Source: Chitinophaga sp. Cy-1792
GTDB lineage: Bacteria; Bacteroidota; Bacteroidia; Chitinophagales; Chitinophagaceae
Direction of reading: 5' to 3'
Length of the DNA stretch: 64,000 bases
Assembly (NCBI RefSeq): GCF_011752935.1
Contig: NZ_VWWO01000002.1
Coordinates: 1,178,001 to 1,242,000 of the forward strand
Under the pieces are notes generated by a model. It did no database searches and was not told the DNA's origin. It worked only from the letters and a program-made list of their open reading frames with translations. Positions 9,389-17,710 of this stretch are shown here, piece by piece. The position numbers and the translations under genes are program-made. Each line of letters opens with the position of its first letter. Position 1 is the first letter of the stretch.

Positions 9389-10135
9389 ATGAACATCAGT
9401 ATCAACAAGTATATCAGTGACACGGGCTTTTGCAGCCGGAGAGAGGCCGACAAATTTATAGAACAGGCACGTGTCACCATCAATGATAATATCGCCTCCA
9501 AGGGAGACCGCGTTCAACCTGGCGATGTGGTAGAGGTAGACGGTGAGCCACTTAAAAAAAAGAAAACCACCGTCTACATCGCCCTGAATAAACCCAAAGG
9601 TATTACCTGCACCACCGATACAAAGGATAAAACCAATATCGTTGATTTCGTCAACTATTCCTCCCGTATCTTCCCGATAGGCCGCCTGGATAAGCTCTCC
9701 GAAGGATTGATTTTCCTTACCAACGACGGCGATATCGTCAATAAAATCCTCCGCGCAGGTAATCAGCACGAAAAAGAATATATTGTAACAGTCGATAAAC
9801 CCATTAACCTGGAATTTGTCAAAGCCATGAGAAGTGGTGTCCGCATCCTCGGTACCACCACCTTACCGGCATTTGTAAAGCAGGAGGGCACCAACCGTTT
9901 CAGAATCATCCTTACACAGGGACTCAACCGCCAGATCAGGCGCATGTGTGAGGTCCTGGGCTATAACGTAACGGCCCTGAAACGTATCCGTATCATGAAT
10001 ATCGCACTCAAAGACCTTCCCCCGGGTAAATGGCGCTATTTTACCAAAGATGAAATCAATACCATCAACACCATGGTGGCCACCAGCTCCAAAACACAGG
10101 GTGGCGGCAATGATGCCGGTGGCATGGATGAGTAA
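9389..10135 (+). CDS. rluF: RluF-like 23S rRNA pseudouridine synthase
   Basis: 248 residues from the ATG at 9389 ([24 protein letters not shown]). The ORF could open further upstream only from a weak TTG. Residues 2-60 form an S4 RNA-binding domain. The catalytic domain of the RsuA/RluB/E/F family follows, with the motif [10 protein letters not shown], whose Asp101 is the expected nucleophile, then [16 protein letters not shown] and [18 protein letters not shown]. Enzymes of this group isomerise a uridine in 23S rRNA; RluF of E. coli modifies U2604. The C-terminal 20 residues are glycine-rich and outside the domain. The next gene starts 23 bases downstream on the same strand. Confidence 0.88.
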   Translation: MNISINKYISDTGFCSRREADKFIEQARVTINDNIASKGDRVQPGDVVEVDGEPLKKKKTTVYIALNKPKGITCTTDTKDKTNIVDFVNYSSRIFPIGRLDKLSEGLIFLTNDGDIVNKILRAGNQHEKEYIVTVDKPINLEFVKAMRSGVRILGTTTLPAFVKQEGTNRFRIILTQGLNRQIRRMCEVLGYNVTALKRIRIMNIALKDLPPGKWRYFTKDEINTINTMVATSSKTQGGGNDAGGMDE

Positions 10136-10158
10136 CAGCAGACTAACCTTTTTTTACT

Positions 10159-11307
10159 ATGGACCTGAACTTTGATTCAACCTACCAGGCAGCAGTGAAA
10201 GTGGCCGGCCCCGTGGCTACCCATTTTCAGCAGCATATGGCTACAGCATTGGAAAACGGCGAAGAAAAACTCGCCGCTGTTCCCACTCCTAAAATTATTG
10301 AACGCATTATAGACATCGCCTTCTGGGCCAGCCTGCGCCGCGAAGAAGGTAATGCAACCCGGATTTCACTGGCTTTCCTGCAACCGGAACACTCCGGCAA
10401 ACCGCTGCGCTTTGCACACAGACTGCCACTGACCCCCACCATACTTACCAAACTGGCGCCAGGCGTAGAAAAACCTGGTGTACATATCGGCATCTGGTAT
10501 GAAGGGGCTGAGCTTTACATCTGGGGAACTACCAATAAATTGCCTAGCGGCTGCTTTGTACTGGATGTAGCCGAACCTGGCCTGCTCGTTGTAAAACAAA
10601 GACGTCTGCTGGGATTGGGTAAGTTCACCAACATCGCCATGCTGAAAGGTGATCAGGTGAAAATTGTAGATGAAGGTTGCAGCATGAAAAAAGATGTGCC
10701 GGAAATCCTTAGCTCCCTGCTAGGTCACAAAACATCTCCTATCTGGAATAATACGACCAATGTTTTGATCCAGATAGCGGTATCTATGCGCAGCCACGGT
10801 AAAGGAGGGATTTTGCTGGTAACGCCGGCCTGTAACAACGGCTGGAAGGACTCCATCATTCAGCCCCTGCAATACCCCATTTCCCCGGCGTTTGGTGGCC
10901 TGGCAGACCTGATAAAACAGGATCCCGGTAATGCCAGCGAAATCTTCTGGAAAAATGCAGTGAGAAGGGAAGTGGAAAATATATCCGGACTTACTGCCGT
11001 AGATGGCGCTACCATCATCAACGACCGCCAGGAATTGCTGGCCTTTGGCGCTAAAATCACCCGTTCCTATAATTCAACTGTTGTAGAGCAGGTGATTATG
11101 CTGGAGCCAATACAGGGCGGAAAACCACAGGTACTGCATTCCTCCGCCATCGGCGGTACCCGCCACCTTTCAGCAGCACAGTTTGTACACGACCAACGTA
11201 ATTGCCTGGCACTGGTAGCCTCCCAGGATGGATATTTTACCATCTTCTCCTGGTCGCCGACCGTACAAATGGTGCAGGCCCATCGTATCGATATCCTGCT
11301 GATGTAA
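10159..11307 (+). CDS. Diadenylate cyclase (DAC)-like protein with N-terminal sensor-type domain
   Basis: 382 residues, no signal peptide or membrane segment. The C-terminal third resembles the DisA_N/DAC fold: VDGATII (D282-G283-A284) matches the DGA motif, GGTRHLSAA (R335-H336-L337) matches the RHR motif region, and CLALVASQDGYFTIF matches the last strands (normally VSEExGxIS). DAC enzymes condense two ATP into cyclic di-AMP. The third position of RHR is Leu here, so activity may be reduced, altered or absent. The N-terminal 250 residues look like the sensor-type domains described in front of DAC domains in Bacteroidota (DACNV type, from memory); they contain repeated beta-strand patterns such as IGIWYEGAELYIWG. 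It is probably in one transcription unit with rluF (23-base gap). The domain call is good; catalytic status is uncertain. Confidence 0.72.
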   Translation: MDLNFDSTYQAAVKVAGPVATHFQQHMATALENGEEKLAAVPTPKIIERIIDIAFWASLRREEGNATRISLAFLQPEHSGKPLRFAHRLPLTPTILTKLAPGVEKPGVHIGIWYEGAELYIWGTTNKLPSGCFVLDVAEPGLLVVKQRRLLGLGKFTNIAMLKGDQVKIVDEGCSMKKDVPEILSSLLGHKTSPIWNNTTNVLIQIAVSMRSHGKGGILLVTPACNNGWKDSIIQPLQYPISPAFGGLADLIKQDPGNASEIFWKNAVRREVENISGLTAVDGATIINDRQELLAFGAKITRSYNSTVVEQVIMLEPIQGGKPQVLHSSAIGGTRHLSAAQFVHDQRNCLALVASQDGYFTIFSWSPTVQMVQAHRIDILLM

Positions 11308-12447
11308 TTAAGATTTTACTTTATAGGCGCGGATCTTCAGACAACTGGGAGCGGTAATGCCGGTCACCTTGCCTGTCTGGGTTAAAAGACCGGTGGCCTT
11401 ATCTCTCCTGAAAATGATAATATCATCGCTCAGCTGATGCGCTACCAGCAGGTAATTCCCGGTTGGGTCTATCACGAAATTCCTGGGATGATTACCGCCG
11501 GAAGAAATGCTGGAAATGCGCGTGAGTTGGCCGCTACGGGCATCTGCCTTATATATCACTATAATATTTTCATCTCCCCTGGTGCTAACGTACAGGAACT
11601 TACCATCGGGGGAGCAATGAATATCCGACCCGCCATAATCTCCCAAACCAGGTATGTTATGTGCAGCAATTGTCTGGATACTATCTAATCTGCCATTGGT
11701 ATATTTATACGCCACTACATTCCCGCTGATCTCTTCTACACAATAACCAAACTTTCCATTTGGGTGAAACTCAAAATGACGCGGGCCTGCATGGGTGGCC
11801 GCAGGCGTGAATGCGGGGGTGCTGGCTGTCAGTGGCGTGCTGCCACTACCCAGTTTATACCACCAGATGCGGTTGGCGCCCAAATCAGGCGCATATACAT
11901 ATTGCTGGTCAGGGGAGAAGCCGACGGAATGAACATGCGATACCTCCTGGCGTACCAGTGTGCCGGTATAGTTGATTTTTATGGGCTGGGCAGTTTCGCC
12001 GATACTGCCATCCGGCAATAGTGGGTGTATACATAAACTGCCACCAGTATAATTGGCGTTCAGGAGCCATTTATTAGCTCTATCAGCCATCACATAAACG
12101 GGATTCTCACCAAAGCTGGACTGGCTGTTAATGAAAGCCAGGCTGCCATGGATGCTGTCGAAGCGGTAGGCACTTACCGTGCCGCCGTCGGGTATCCTCG
12201 ACTCCGTGGCTGCATATACGAAACGGCCGTCAGTGGAAGTATTGAGATAGGAAGGGTTCACCACATCGGTGACGCTGCTGCTTTTTTTCAATGTCCCGTT
12301 TTCCGGGTTAAATTGATAAATGTAGATGCCCTCCTGGCCTTTGGCTTTATTGTAAGTGCCGGCAAACAGGTAGTACTGTTGCGCATAGGAGGCGGCAGCG
12401 GAGAAAAGGAGTATCGCGGTGCAAATCAGTTTTTGTGGACGTGGCAT
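11308..12447 (-). CDS. Secreted lactonase-family seven-bladed beta-propeller protein
   Basis: 379 residues with a Sec signal peptide (MPRPQKLICTAILLFSAAASYAQ). The body matches the lactonase / 6-phosphogluconolactonase family of YbhE type (FAGTYNKAKGQEGIYIYQFN, VYAATESR, HVHSVGFSPDQQYVYAPDLGANRIWWYKL, GPRHFEFHPNGKFGYCVEE, DIHCSPDGKFLYVSTRGDENIIVI, GNHPRNFVIDPTGNYLLVAHQ). Cytoplasmic YbhE hydrolyses 6-phosphogluconolactone. This copy is exported, so it more likely acts on another sugar lactone in the periplasm. Its stop codon abuts the stop of the convergent DAC-like gene with no bases between. Confidence 0.87.
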   Translation of the reverse strand: MPRPQKLICTAILLFSAAASYAQQYYLFAGTYNKAKGQEGIYIYQFNPENGTLKKSSSVTDVVNPSYLNTSTDGRFVYAATESRIPDGGTVSAYRFDSIHGSLAFINSQSSFGENPVYVMADRANKWLLNANYTGGSLCIHPLLPDGSIGETAQPIKINYTGTLVRQEVSHVHSVGFSPDQQYVYAPDLGANRIWWYKLGSGSTPLTASTPAFTPAATHAGPRHFEFHPNGKFGYCVEEISGNVVAYKYTNGRLDSIQTIAAHNIPGLGDYGGSDIHCSPDGKFLYVSTRGDENIIVIYKADARSGQLTRISSISSGGNHPRNFVIDPTGNYLLVAHQLSDDIIIFRRDKATGLLTQTGKVTGITAPSCLKIRAYKVKS

Positions 12448-12476
12448 ATAGCGGAATTCTTATAAGTCGTTGGCCA

Positions 12477-12484
12477 CAAATATA
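12477..12484 (-). promoter_or_regulatory. Candidate promoter (-7 box TATATTTG on the minus strand) for the lactonase gene
   Basis: On the plus strand it reads CAAATATA, 30 bases before the lactonase start and just after the terminator hairpin of the VOC gene. Confidence 0.5.
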
Positions 12485-12491
12485 TTAGAAT

Positions 12492-12517
12492 GCCCTTTTG
12501 TTTCATAGCAAAAGGGC
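12492..12517 (-). terminator. Hairpin terminator downstream of the VOC gene
   Basis: Perfect 9-bp stem GCCCTTTTG / CAAAAGGGC with an 8-base loop, starting 9 bases after the VOC stop codon. The U-rich tail is weak on the minus strand (ATTCTAATATATTT) and stronger on the plus strand. Confidence 0.6.
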
Positions 12518-12525
12518 CGGTTTTT

Positions 12526-12936
12526 TCAATTTTCAGGGATCGCATTTTGATCCATGAAGATGTATTCCCAGAGATGACCATCCAGGTCCTGGAAGCCTTT
12601 GGTATACATCCATCCATAGTCCTGCGCCTTACGTGGGATGGTGCCGCCGGCGGCCACCGCTCTGCTGGTGATCTCATCTACGGCTTCTCTGCTCTCCGCT
12701 GAAAGACAAAGTATGGCTTCTGTAACTTGTTTTGCATCGGCAATGGGTTTGTTGGTGAAGGTCTGGAAGAATTCTTCCACGATCAGCATAAAATATATGC
12801 TGTCAGAGATCACCATACAGGTAGCTTTATGGTCGGTAAACTGGGGATTGAAGGTATAACCCAGCTTGGTGAAAAATGCGATAGACTGCTGTAAGTCTTT
12901 CACCGGTAAGTTCACGTATATCTGTGGAGTCGTCAT
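12526..12936 (-). CDS. VOC-family (glyoxalase/bleomycin-resistance fold) protein
   Basis: 136 residues. It begins IYVNLPVKDLQQSIAFFTKLGYTFNPQFTD, the first beta-alpha-beta module of the vicinal oxygen chelate fold, and ends DYGWMYTKGFQDLDGHLWEYIFMD, the second module with the usual DPDGHxWE metal-ligand pattern (here DLDGHLWE). The middle contains MVISDSIYFMLIVEEFF. Members closest in pattern are small cytoplasmic proteins of the PhnB/YaeR kind with mostly unknown substrates. A TATGTTTG promoter box lies just upstream. No metabolic role can be read from the neighbours. Confidence 0.88.
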   Translation of the reverse strand: MTTPQIYVNLPVKDLQQSIAFFTKLGYTFNPQFTDHKATCMVISDSIYFMLIVEEFFQTFTNKPIADAKQVTEAILCLSAESREAVDEITSRAVAAGGTIPRKAQDYGWMYTKGFQDLDGHLWEYIFMDQNAIPEN

Positions 12937-12958
12937 AATCAGCTTTTTGATGCTGGTA

Positions 12959-12966
12959 CAAACATA
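12959..12966 (-). promoter_or_regulatory. Candidate promoter (-7 box TATGTTTG, minus strand) for the VOC gene
   Basis: Plus strand CAAACATA; exact fit to TAnnTTTG, 22 bases before the start codon, giving a very short leader. Confidence 0.5.
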
Positions 12967-13055
12967 CTTGGAGTTAAATCAGTATACGCTGTGTTTTAGC
13001 GACAATTTCAGGGTAAATCCCGACAGGGCGGGTTGGGGAACATGTAGGTAGCCTG

Positions 13056-14771
13056 TTAAACCGCCAGTGTTGCGGTTCGCGGAGCAGTCATCACCTTTTC
13101 GATTGCCGCAAACAGTGATTTTCGTGGCAGCGGTTTTACAAGATAATTTTCCGCGCCTGCATTCAGAAACCGCTGTTTGTCCATGTCACAATTGTTGCCG
13201 CTTACGATGATCACATGTGTTTTAAAAGACATATTGTTGATTTCCCGGAGGATTTCATGACCACTCATATCTCCCAGAAATACATCCAGCAATACTACAT
13301 CCGGTCTCCATTCGCGGAAAACGGAAAGGCCTTCCTGGCCGTTCATGGCTTGTCTTACCTGTACCGGGGTATCGTCAAAAAAGCGTTGCAGGTATTTCTG
13401 GCTGAAGGTATCATCATCAATGGCGAGCACTTTCATGCCTGCAAACAGTTGCAGGGAGCTGGCCGGAATATTTGCCGGCGCATTACTCCGGACCATCGGC
13501 CAGGAGAGGGTAAAGGTACTGCCTTTGCCAACTTCACTTTCCAGGGTGAGCGTACCATCTATACTTTTGGCCAGGCTGCTGGCCACATAGAGGCCTATGC
13601 CCGTTCCGGGGAGGTAGTTGTTCTGCTCCGTTTCATAGAGGTCGAAAACCTTCTTCATCTTTTCCTGGCTCATACCCTGTCCACGGTCTTTAATGCTTAA
13701 CAGCAGGCGACCCTGTTCGTGAGAGAGGGTAACGGTAACGACGGTATTATCACGGGTAAATTTGATCGCATTCAGTAACAGGTTGATGACGATCTTATTC
13801 AGCCTGTTTTTCTGGGAAAGAATAAATACGGGTATATCTTCTTCTGCTTCGCAGATAAGTTTGACGTGTTTGCTGTTAGCCTGGTACTGGAAGGATTTTA
13901 CTATTTCCCGGAGCCATGCCACTACTGCAAAAGATTCTGGCGGCGTGCACTGTTTAGACTCATTGTCCAGCTCCAGTACATTGTTGACCACAGACATTGC
14001 ATAACCGCTGCTGGCATTCAGGTCGCGGATATATTCCACCAGTGCATTGTATTCATTTTTCTTTTCTACTTCCCTGGTGAGTACTTCTGTAATGCCGGTC
14101 AGGGAATGGAGCGGGTTCCTGATTTCATGGCTCAGGGCCTTGCTGAGAAAGGTCTTCTCCTGCAGTGCTTTTTCCAGCGCTTCATTACTGTTGCGCAGTG
14201 CCTTGATAAGGCGGATGGAATAGTTCTTGAAAAAGGCGACCGCACAAATGGTGAGTGCCAGTAATTTAAAGGTGCAGTAGTCTTTGAGCAGGTTGATGTC
14301 CTGCTGTACGATATTATTGCCGAAAATATCCGTGTGTTTGCTGATCCTGATGAGTACCAGCGTTGCAAAGCAGCAGCTGATGCTGGCAACCAGGGAAGGT
14401 GTTTGCGTGAACACCAGCAATGATACGATGATCAGGAATACTACCAGCATGGATTCGCCTACTACCATACCTTTTCCTATCTGCAGGTACAGGGCCATGC
14501 CGTTGTGCAGGGCCAGGAAAAGGATATTGGCCAGGGTGGTACACCTGATTAAGTTTAACACCGGCAGGCACATAAAGGCAATACTGGCTAAACTTCCTGC
14601 CACCATTACAGATAAATCATGCGTGAATGTGTACAGCAGTGCACAATTGACGAACATAAAAAATCCGGACAAAATACTGAGTGTGTTGATAACACTGATA
14701 CTATCGCTGTTGTTAGCAGCCATGGCTGCTGTAAGCGCATTTCCGCTTTCAGGTTTTCGTGTAACAAGCAT
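13056..14771 (-). CDS. Membrane hybrid histidine kinase with C-terminal receiver
   Basis: 571 residues from the ATG at 14771; an upstream GTG at 14792 would add seven. Residues about 25-190 hold five to six membrane helices with no recognisable extracellular sensor. A coiled linker leads to a HisKA domain with the phospho-acceptor His215 in LSHEIRNPLHSL, then an HATPase_c domain with N-box NLLLNAIKFT, DRGQGMS and GTGIGLYVASSLA. The last 120 residues are a receiver domain (VLAIDDDTFSQKYL, phospho-acceptor Asp496 in VLLDVFLGDMSG, and VKPLPRKSL). No output domain or Hpt follows, so the partner is elsewhere. The gene is alone on its strand. The signal is unknown. Confidence 0.9.
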   Translation of the reverse strand: MLVTRKPESGNALTAAMAANNSDSISVINTLSILSGFFMFVNCALLYTFTHDLSVMVAGSLASIAFMCLPVLNLIRCTTLANILFLALHNGMALYLQIGKGMVVGESMLVVFLIIVSLLVFTQTPSLVASISCCFATLVLIRISKHTDIFGNNIVQQDINLLKDYCTFKLLALTICAVAFFKNYSIRLIKALRNSNEALEKALQEKTFLSKALSHEIRNPLHSLTGITEVLTREVEKKNEYNALVEYIRDLNASSGYAMSVVNNVLELDNESKQCTPPESFAVVAWLREIVKSFQYQANSKHVKLICEAEEDIPVFILSQKNRLNKIVINLLLNAIKFTRDNTVVTVTLSHEQGRLLLSIKDRGQGMSQEKMKKVFDLYETEQNNYLPGTGIGLYVASSLAKSIDGTLTLESEVGKGSTFTLSWPMVRSNAPANIPASSLQLFAGMKVLAIDDDTFSQKYLQRFFDDTPVQVRQAMNGQEGLSVFREWRPDVVLLDVFLGDMSGHEILREINNMSFKTHVIIVSGNNCDMDKQRFLNAGAENYLVKPLPRKSLFAAIEKVMTAPRTATLAV

Positions 14772-15066
14772 GGAATCTGGTTGAGGGTTCACATTTCTTC
14801 GATGATAGTTATGTTTGCTCTACAAAATTCATCACGAAGTTTCAGATCGCTATAATAAAGAATCTACACATATCTATCAATAAACGAGAAATTGCGGATT
14901 AGGTATTTCCAATATTTGTTAATCAATTGTTAATCTGCTGGATCGCCGAATGGTATTGTGTTTTGACGGGCTCATACATGGCAAAATAAGCGTATTTAAC
15001 CGGTGGGTTTCCTCCGGCTATATCAGTATTTTTATTGATTATATTGATAGTGTGAAAAGACGGAAA
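14772..15066. other. AT-rich gap between hybrid kinase and SnoaL-like gene
   Basis: 295 bases. No credible ORF. It should hold the promoter of the histidine kinase gene, but I find only near matches to the -7 box on the minus strand (GAATTTTG near 14822 and TTATTTTG near 14985). I see no strong hairpin. Confidence 0.3.
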
Positions 15067-15834
15067 TCAGAATTTCCCGTTATCATTTTTCCAGAAATTC
15101 TTATGCGGAATATCCTGTATAGTATCCCAGTGTTCAGCGATTTTACCATCCTCCACCCGGAAGAGATCGAAGAATGCACTATGTGCATGGTCCATATCTC
15201 CTTCACTGACAACCAGCACAAAATTGCCTTCACCCAATACTTTATGGATACGGTCGTAATGCATGGTAACACCATGACTCGCCCAGTCTGTAAATGCGCG
15301 TTGTAACCCGGATAAATTATCCGGGATACCGGGGTTATGCTGTATGTAGGTATCACCGTTGAAATAGCGGGGGAGCTTGTCCATAGTGCCGCCGATAAGC
15401 ACCTCTTCTACGAAGTGCTGCACGAGATCTTTATTGGTGGCGGTTTTGTCGAGGTCTTTCAGCTCTGTACTGCCATCTGTCATGCTATGACCGCTCGGGT
15501 TTGTAAGTGCAGGTGTTTTTTGTAAGTTATCCCAATGTTCTGTGATATAACCATCTTCAAACCGGAAGATATCGAAGCCTATTTTTGGCCCGAAAAAATC
15601 ATAGATGGTATGGGCAAATACATATTCATCATCCTGGAAAACCCTTACGGTATCTACCTTTGCAGATTTCGGAGGAAGTTGCTGTAAATACTGACCAAAG
15701 CCACTGAGGCCATCGGCAGCGCTGAGATTATGTTGCTTGTAATGTTGCGGATTGATGCATTGAACAGGTTCGGCAGCGCCGGTTTCAATAGCTTTCAGTA
15801 ATGCTCTGACCTGTTGTTTCTGGGTGCTTTCCAT
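15067..15834 (-). CDS. Protein with two SnoaL-like/NTF2-fold modules
   Basis: 255 residues, cytoplasmic. The two halves are similar in layout and appear to be a tandem duplication. Each begins with a helical part, contains a YxQHNP- or YKQHN-like strand (PQHYKQHNLSAADG; DTYIQHNPGIPDN) and ends in the same element (FRFEDGYITEHWDNLQ near residue 95; FRVEDGKIAEHWDTIQ near residue 235). This pattern is that of SnoaL-like polyketide-cyclase/ester-cyclase relatives, often annotated as nuclear transport factor 2 family proteins. Substrates are unknown for most. It is transcribed alone, with a -7 box TAATTTTG about 110 bases upstream. Confidence 0.82.
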   Translation of the reverse strand: MESTQKQQVRALLKAIETGAAEPVQCINPQHYKQHNLSAADGLSGFGQYLQQLPPKSAKVDTVRVFQDDEYVFAHTIYDFFGPKIGFDIFRFEDGYITEHWDNLQKTPALTNPSGHSMTDGSTELKDLDKTATNKDLVQHFVEEVLIGGTMDKLPRYFNGDTYIQHNPGIPDNLSGLQRAFTDWASHGVTMHYDRIHKVLGEGNFVLVVSEGDMDHAHSAFFDLFRVEDGKIAEHWDTIQDIPHKNFWKNDNGKF

Positions 15835-15944
15835 AAAATATAATTCAGGTAGATGATTAAATGATCTGCATGTCTTCTTTATACAAACATCCTGTTGTGA
15901 AGGTTGCGATTCCCGGGAGTAGGTTTATAATGCCAGTTATACTG

Positions 15945-15952
15945 CAAAATTA
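15945..15952 (-). promoter_or_regulatory. Candidate promoter for the SnoaL-like gene
   Basis: TAATTTTG on the minus strand, about 110 bases upstream of the start codon. Confidence 0.4.
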
Positions 15953-16113
15953 AACCACTTCAGCGGATATACGCTGCCTGTCACCTTTTTTAACGATAGT
16001 TTTTACACTTATCATACGAAGTGGCTGCTGTAAATCCGGTTATGGCAACCACAGCATTATCTACCCGGAAAAAGAAATATTTCCGCAGTCGTACGCACAT
16101 GCCCGCGACTTAT

Positions 16114-16121
16114 TATTTTTG
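16114..16121 (+). promoter_or_regulatory. Candidate promoter for the RibD/DHFR-like gene at 16139
   Basis: TATTTTTG, 17 bases before the ATG, implying a leader of only about ten bases. Confidence 0.5.
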
Positions 16122-16138
16122 CTAAAACCCTTCCACAA

Positions 16139-16699
16139 ATGAAAAATCTCTGGCTATTTGCACATATCTCCCTCGACGGGATGGCAGCAGGCCCCAATGG
16201 TGAAATGGACTGGATCCATGTTGATGAGGAAATCTTTGATTATGTGCATTCATGGGTGAGTCAAACCACCACTGCGCTTTATGGCCGCAATACCTACAAA
16301 ATGATGGAATCCTACTGGCCAACAGCCGGCGACAAGCCTAATGCCTCCCGCCACGACAAGGAACATTCCGCCTGGTATATGAAGGCTAAGAAATATGTCC
16401 TTTCCAATTCCATGGCGCCGGATGATTATGGTAATGTACACATCATCAATGGTGACATTGTACCAGGTATCCAGGAAATGAAAGCATCTGCCGATACTGA
16501 TATCATTTTATTCGGTAGTCCGGGTGCCGGCCATTCGCTCCTGAAACATGACCTGATCGATGGCTTTATGTTATTCGTTAACCCGAAAATCATCGGCCCG
16601 GGTATTCCTGTTTTTGAGCATCAGCAAAAACTGAACCTGCAAATGAAGGGTGCGCATACCTTTAATAGTGGCGTTGTTGCCTTACGGTATCACAAGTAA
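16139..16699 (+). CDS. RibD C-terminal/dihydrofolate reductase-like protein, copy 1
   Basis: 186 residues. It matches the RibD_C/DHFR-like family: HISLDGMAAGPNGEMDWI at the N-terminus, TTALYGRNTYKMMESYWPTAG near residue 45, KKYVLSNSM, DIILFGSPGAGHSLLKHDLIDGFMLFVNPKIIGPGIPVF, and a final strand NSGVVALRYHK. Members use NAD(P)H-type cofactors, but stand-alone copies such as YyaP have no firm substrate. It has its own promoter box. A paralogue of identical length lies at 17711, on the other side of an SDR gene, suggesting a small redox cluster or a local duplication. Confidence 0.87.
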   Translation: MKNLWLFAHISLDGMAAGPNGEMDWIHVDEEIFDYVHSWVSQTTTALYGRNTYKMMESYWPTAGDKPNASRHDKEHSAWYMKAKKYVLSNSMAPDDYGNVHIINGDIVPGIQEMKASADTDIILFGSPGAGHSLLKHDLIDGFMLFVNPKIIGPGIPVFEHQQKLNLQMKGAHTFNSGVVALRYHK

Positions 16700-16767
16700 T
16701 GATGTATCTGCATAAATATCATTTCTTATAGAAATGTTAACTATCAGCAGCTCCGTAATTTAATCCG

Positions 16768-16775
16768 TACCTTTG
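16768..16775 (+). promoter_or_regulatory. Candidate promoter (TACCTTTG) for the SDR gene at 16870
   Basis: Exact TAnnTTTG match. A short inverted repeat CTTTGC/GCAAAG (16771-16776 and 16788-16793) begins within it, and the start codon is 95 bases further on. Confidence 0.5.
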
Positions 16776-16869
16776 CACTACTTCAACGCAAAGATTGTCC
16801 CACTTCCCTGTACACATTGCACCCCCAATTACCATCAGTTCGTATTGATTAACTTAAAAAATACTGAAT

Positions 16870-17628
16870 ATGAAAAGACTGGAAAACAAGGTTGCCGTTA
16901 TAACCGGCGGCGCAGGAAGCATCGGACAAACAACAGCAAAATTATTTATTGACGAAGGCGCAAAAGTGGTGCTGGTCGACCTCGACGAAGCCGCACTGAA
17001 AAAAGCTACTGACACACTTGGCCCCAATGCCGCCTATGTGACCGCAAATGTTACCGTGGCAGCTGACGTGGAGAAATACGCCAAAGAAGCCGTAAAGAAA
17101 TTCGGGAAGATTGATATCTTCTTTAACAACGCCGGCATAGAAGGGGCGGTAGCCCCCGTAACGGAATTCCCGGAAGATGTCTGGGATAAAGTAATGGCGG
17201 TGAACGTGAAAGGCGTTTTCCTGGGCTGTAAATATGTATTGCCACAGATGAACGATGGCGCCAGCATGATCATTACATCTTCTGTAGCCGGACTCGGTGG
17301 TTCTGCCAATTTCGTGGCCTATGTGGCCTCAAAACACGCTACTATCGGGATTATGCGCACTGTAGCGCTCGAAGCGGCAGCCAGGAAAATCCGCGTAAAT
17401 ACTATTCACCCATCGCCGGTAAATAACAGGATGATGCGTAGCATCGAAGAAGGCTACGAACCTGGTAAAGGTGCGGAAGTACAGAAAGAACTCGCTGCAC
17501 AAATTCCACTGGGCCGCTACGCGGAACCGGTAGAAATTGCAAAGCTGGTTCTGTTCCTCGGTTCCGACGACAGCCAGTTCATCACCGGCGCCCAATACGT
17601 TATTGACGGCGGCCAGAATGCCAAATAG
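16870..17628 (+). CDS. Short-chain dehydrogenase/reductase (SDR), classical
   Basis: 252 residues with every classical SDR landmark: nucleotide-binding TGGAGSIG (residues 12-19), acidic residue after the second strand (VLVDLDE) suggesting NAD(H) preference, NNAG near residue 88, catalytic serines in ITSSVAG, Y151-x3-K155 in YVASKHA, and a C-terminal YVIDGGQNAK. It oxidises or reduces an alcohol/ketone pair in the cytoplasm; the substrate cannot be told. It lies between two RibD/DHFR-like paralogues and is followed by its own terminator, so it is probably monocistronic. Confidence 0.93.
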   Translation: MKRLENKVAVITGGAGSIGQTTAKLFIDEGAKVVLVDLDEAALKKATDTLGPNAAYVTANVTVAADVEKYAKEAVKKFGKIDIFFNNAGIEGAVAPVTEFPEDVWDKVMAVNVKGVFLGCKYVLPQMNDGASMIITSSVAGLGGSANFVAYVASKHATIGIMRTVALEAAARKIRVNTIHPSPVNNRMMRSIEEGYEPGKGAEVQKELAAQIPLGRYAEPVEIAKLVLFLGSDDSQFITGAQYVIDGGQNAK

Positions 17629-17657
17629 CTCCTTACATTTTATACCAATCAATATTA

Positions 17658-17689
17658 GCGGTGCTCCCAACAAGGGGCGCCGCTTTTTT
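17658..17689 (+). terminator. Terminator of the SDR gene
   Basis: 10-bp stem GCGGTGCTCC / GGGGCGCCGC (two G-T pairs), loop CAACAA, then TTTTTTG. Confidence 0.85.
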
Positions 17690-17710
17690 GTTGAGCTAAA
17701 AACGCTCGTC

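Larger units (their letters stand above)
15835..16138. other. Divergent promoter region between SnoaL-like and RibD-like genes
   Basis: 304 bases without an ORF. It carries TAATTTTG on the minus strand (15945-15952) for the leftward gene and TATTTTTG on the plus strand (16114-16121) for the rightward gene. Both are exact fits to TAnnTTTG. Confidence 0.5.
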
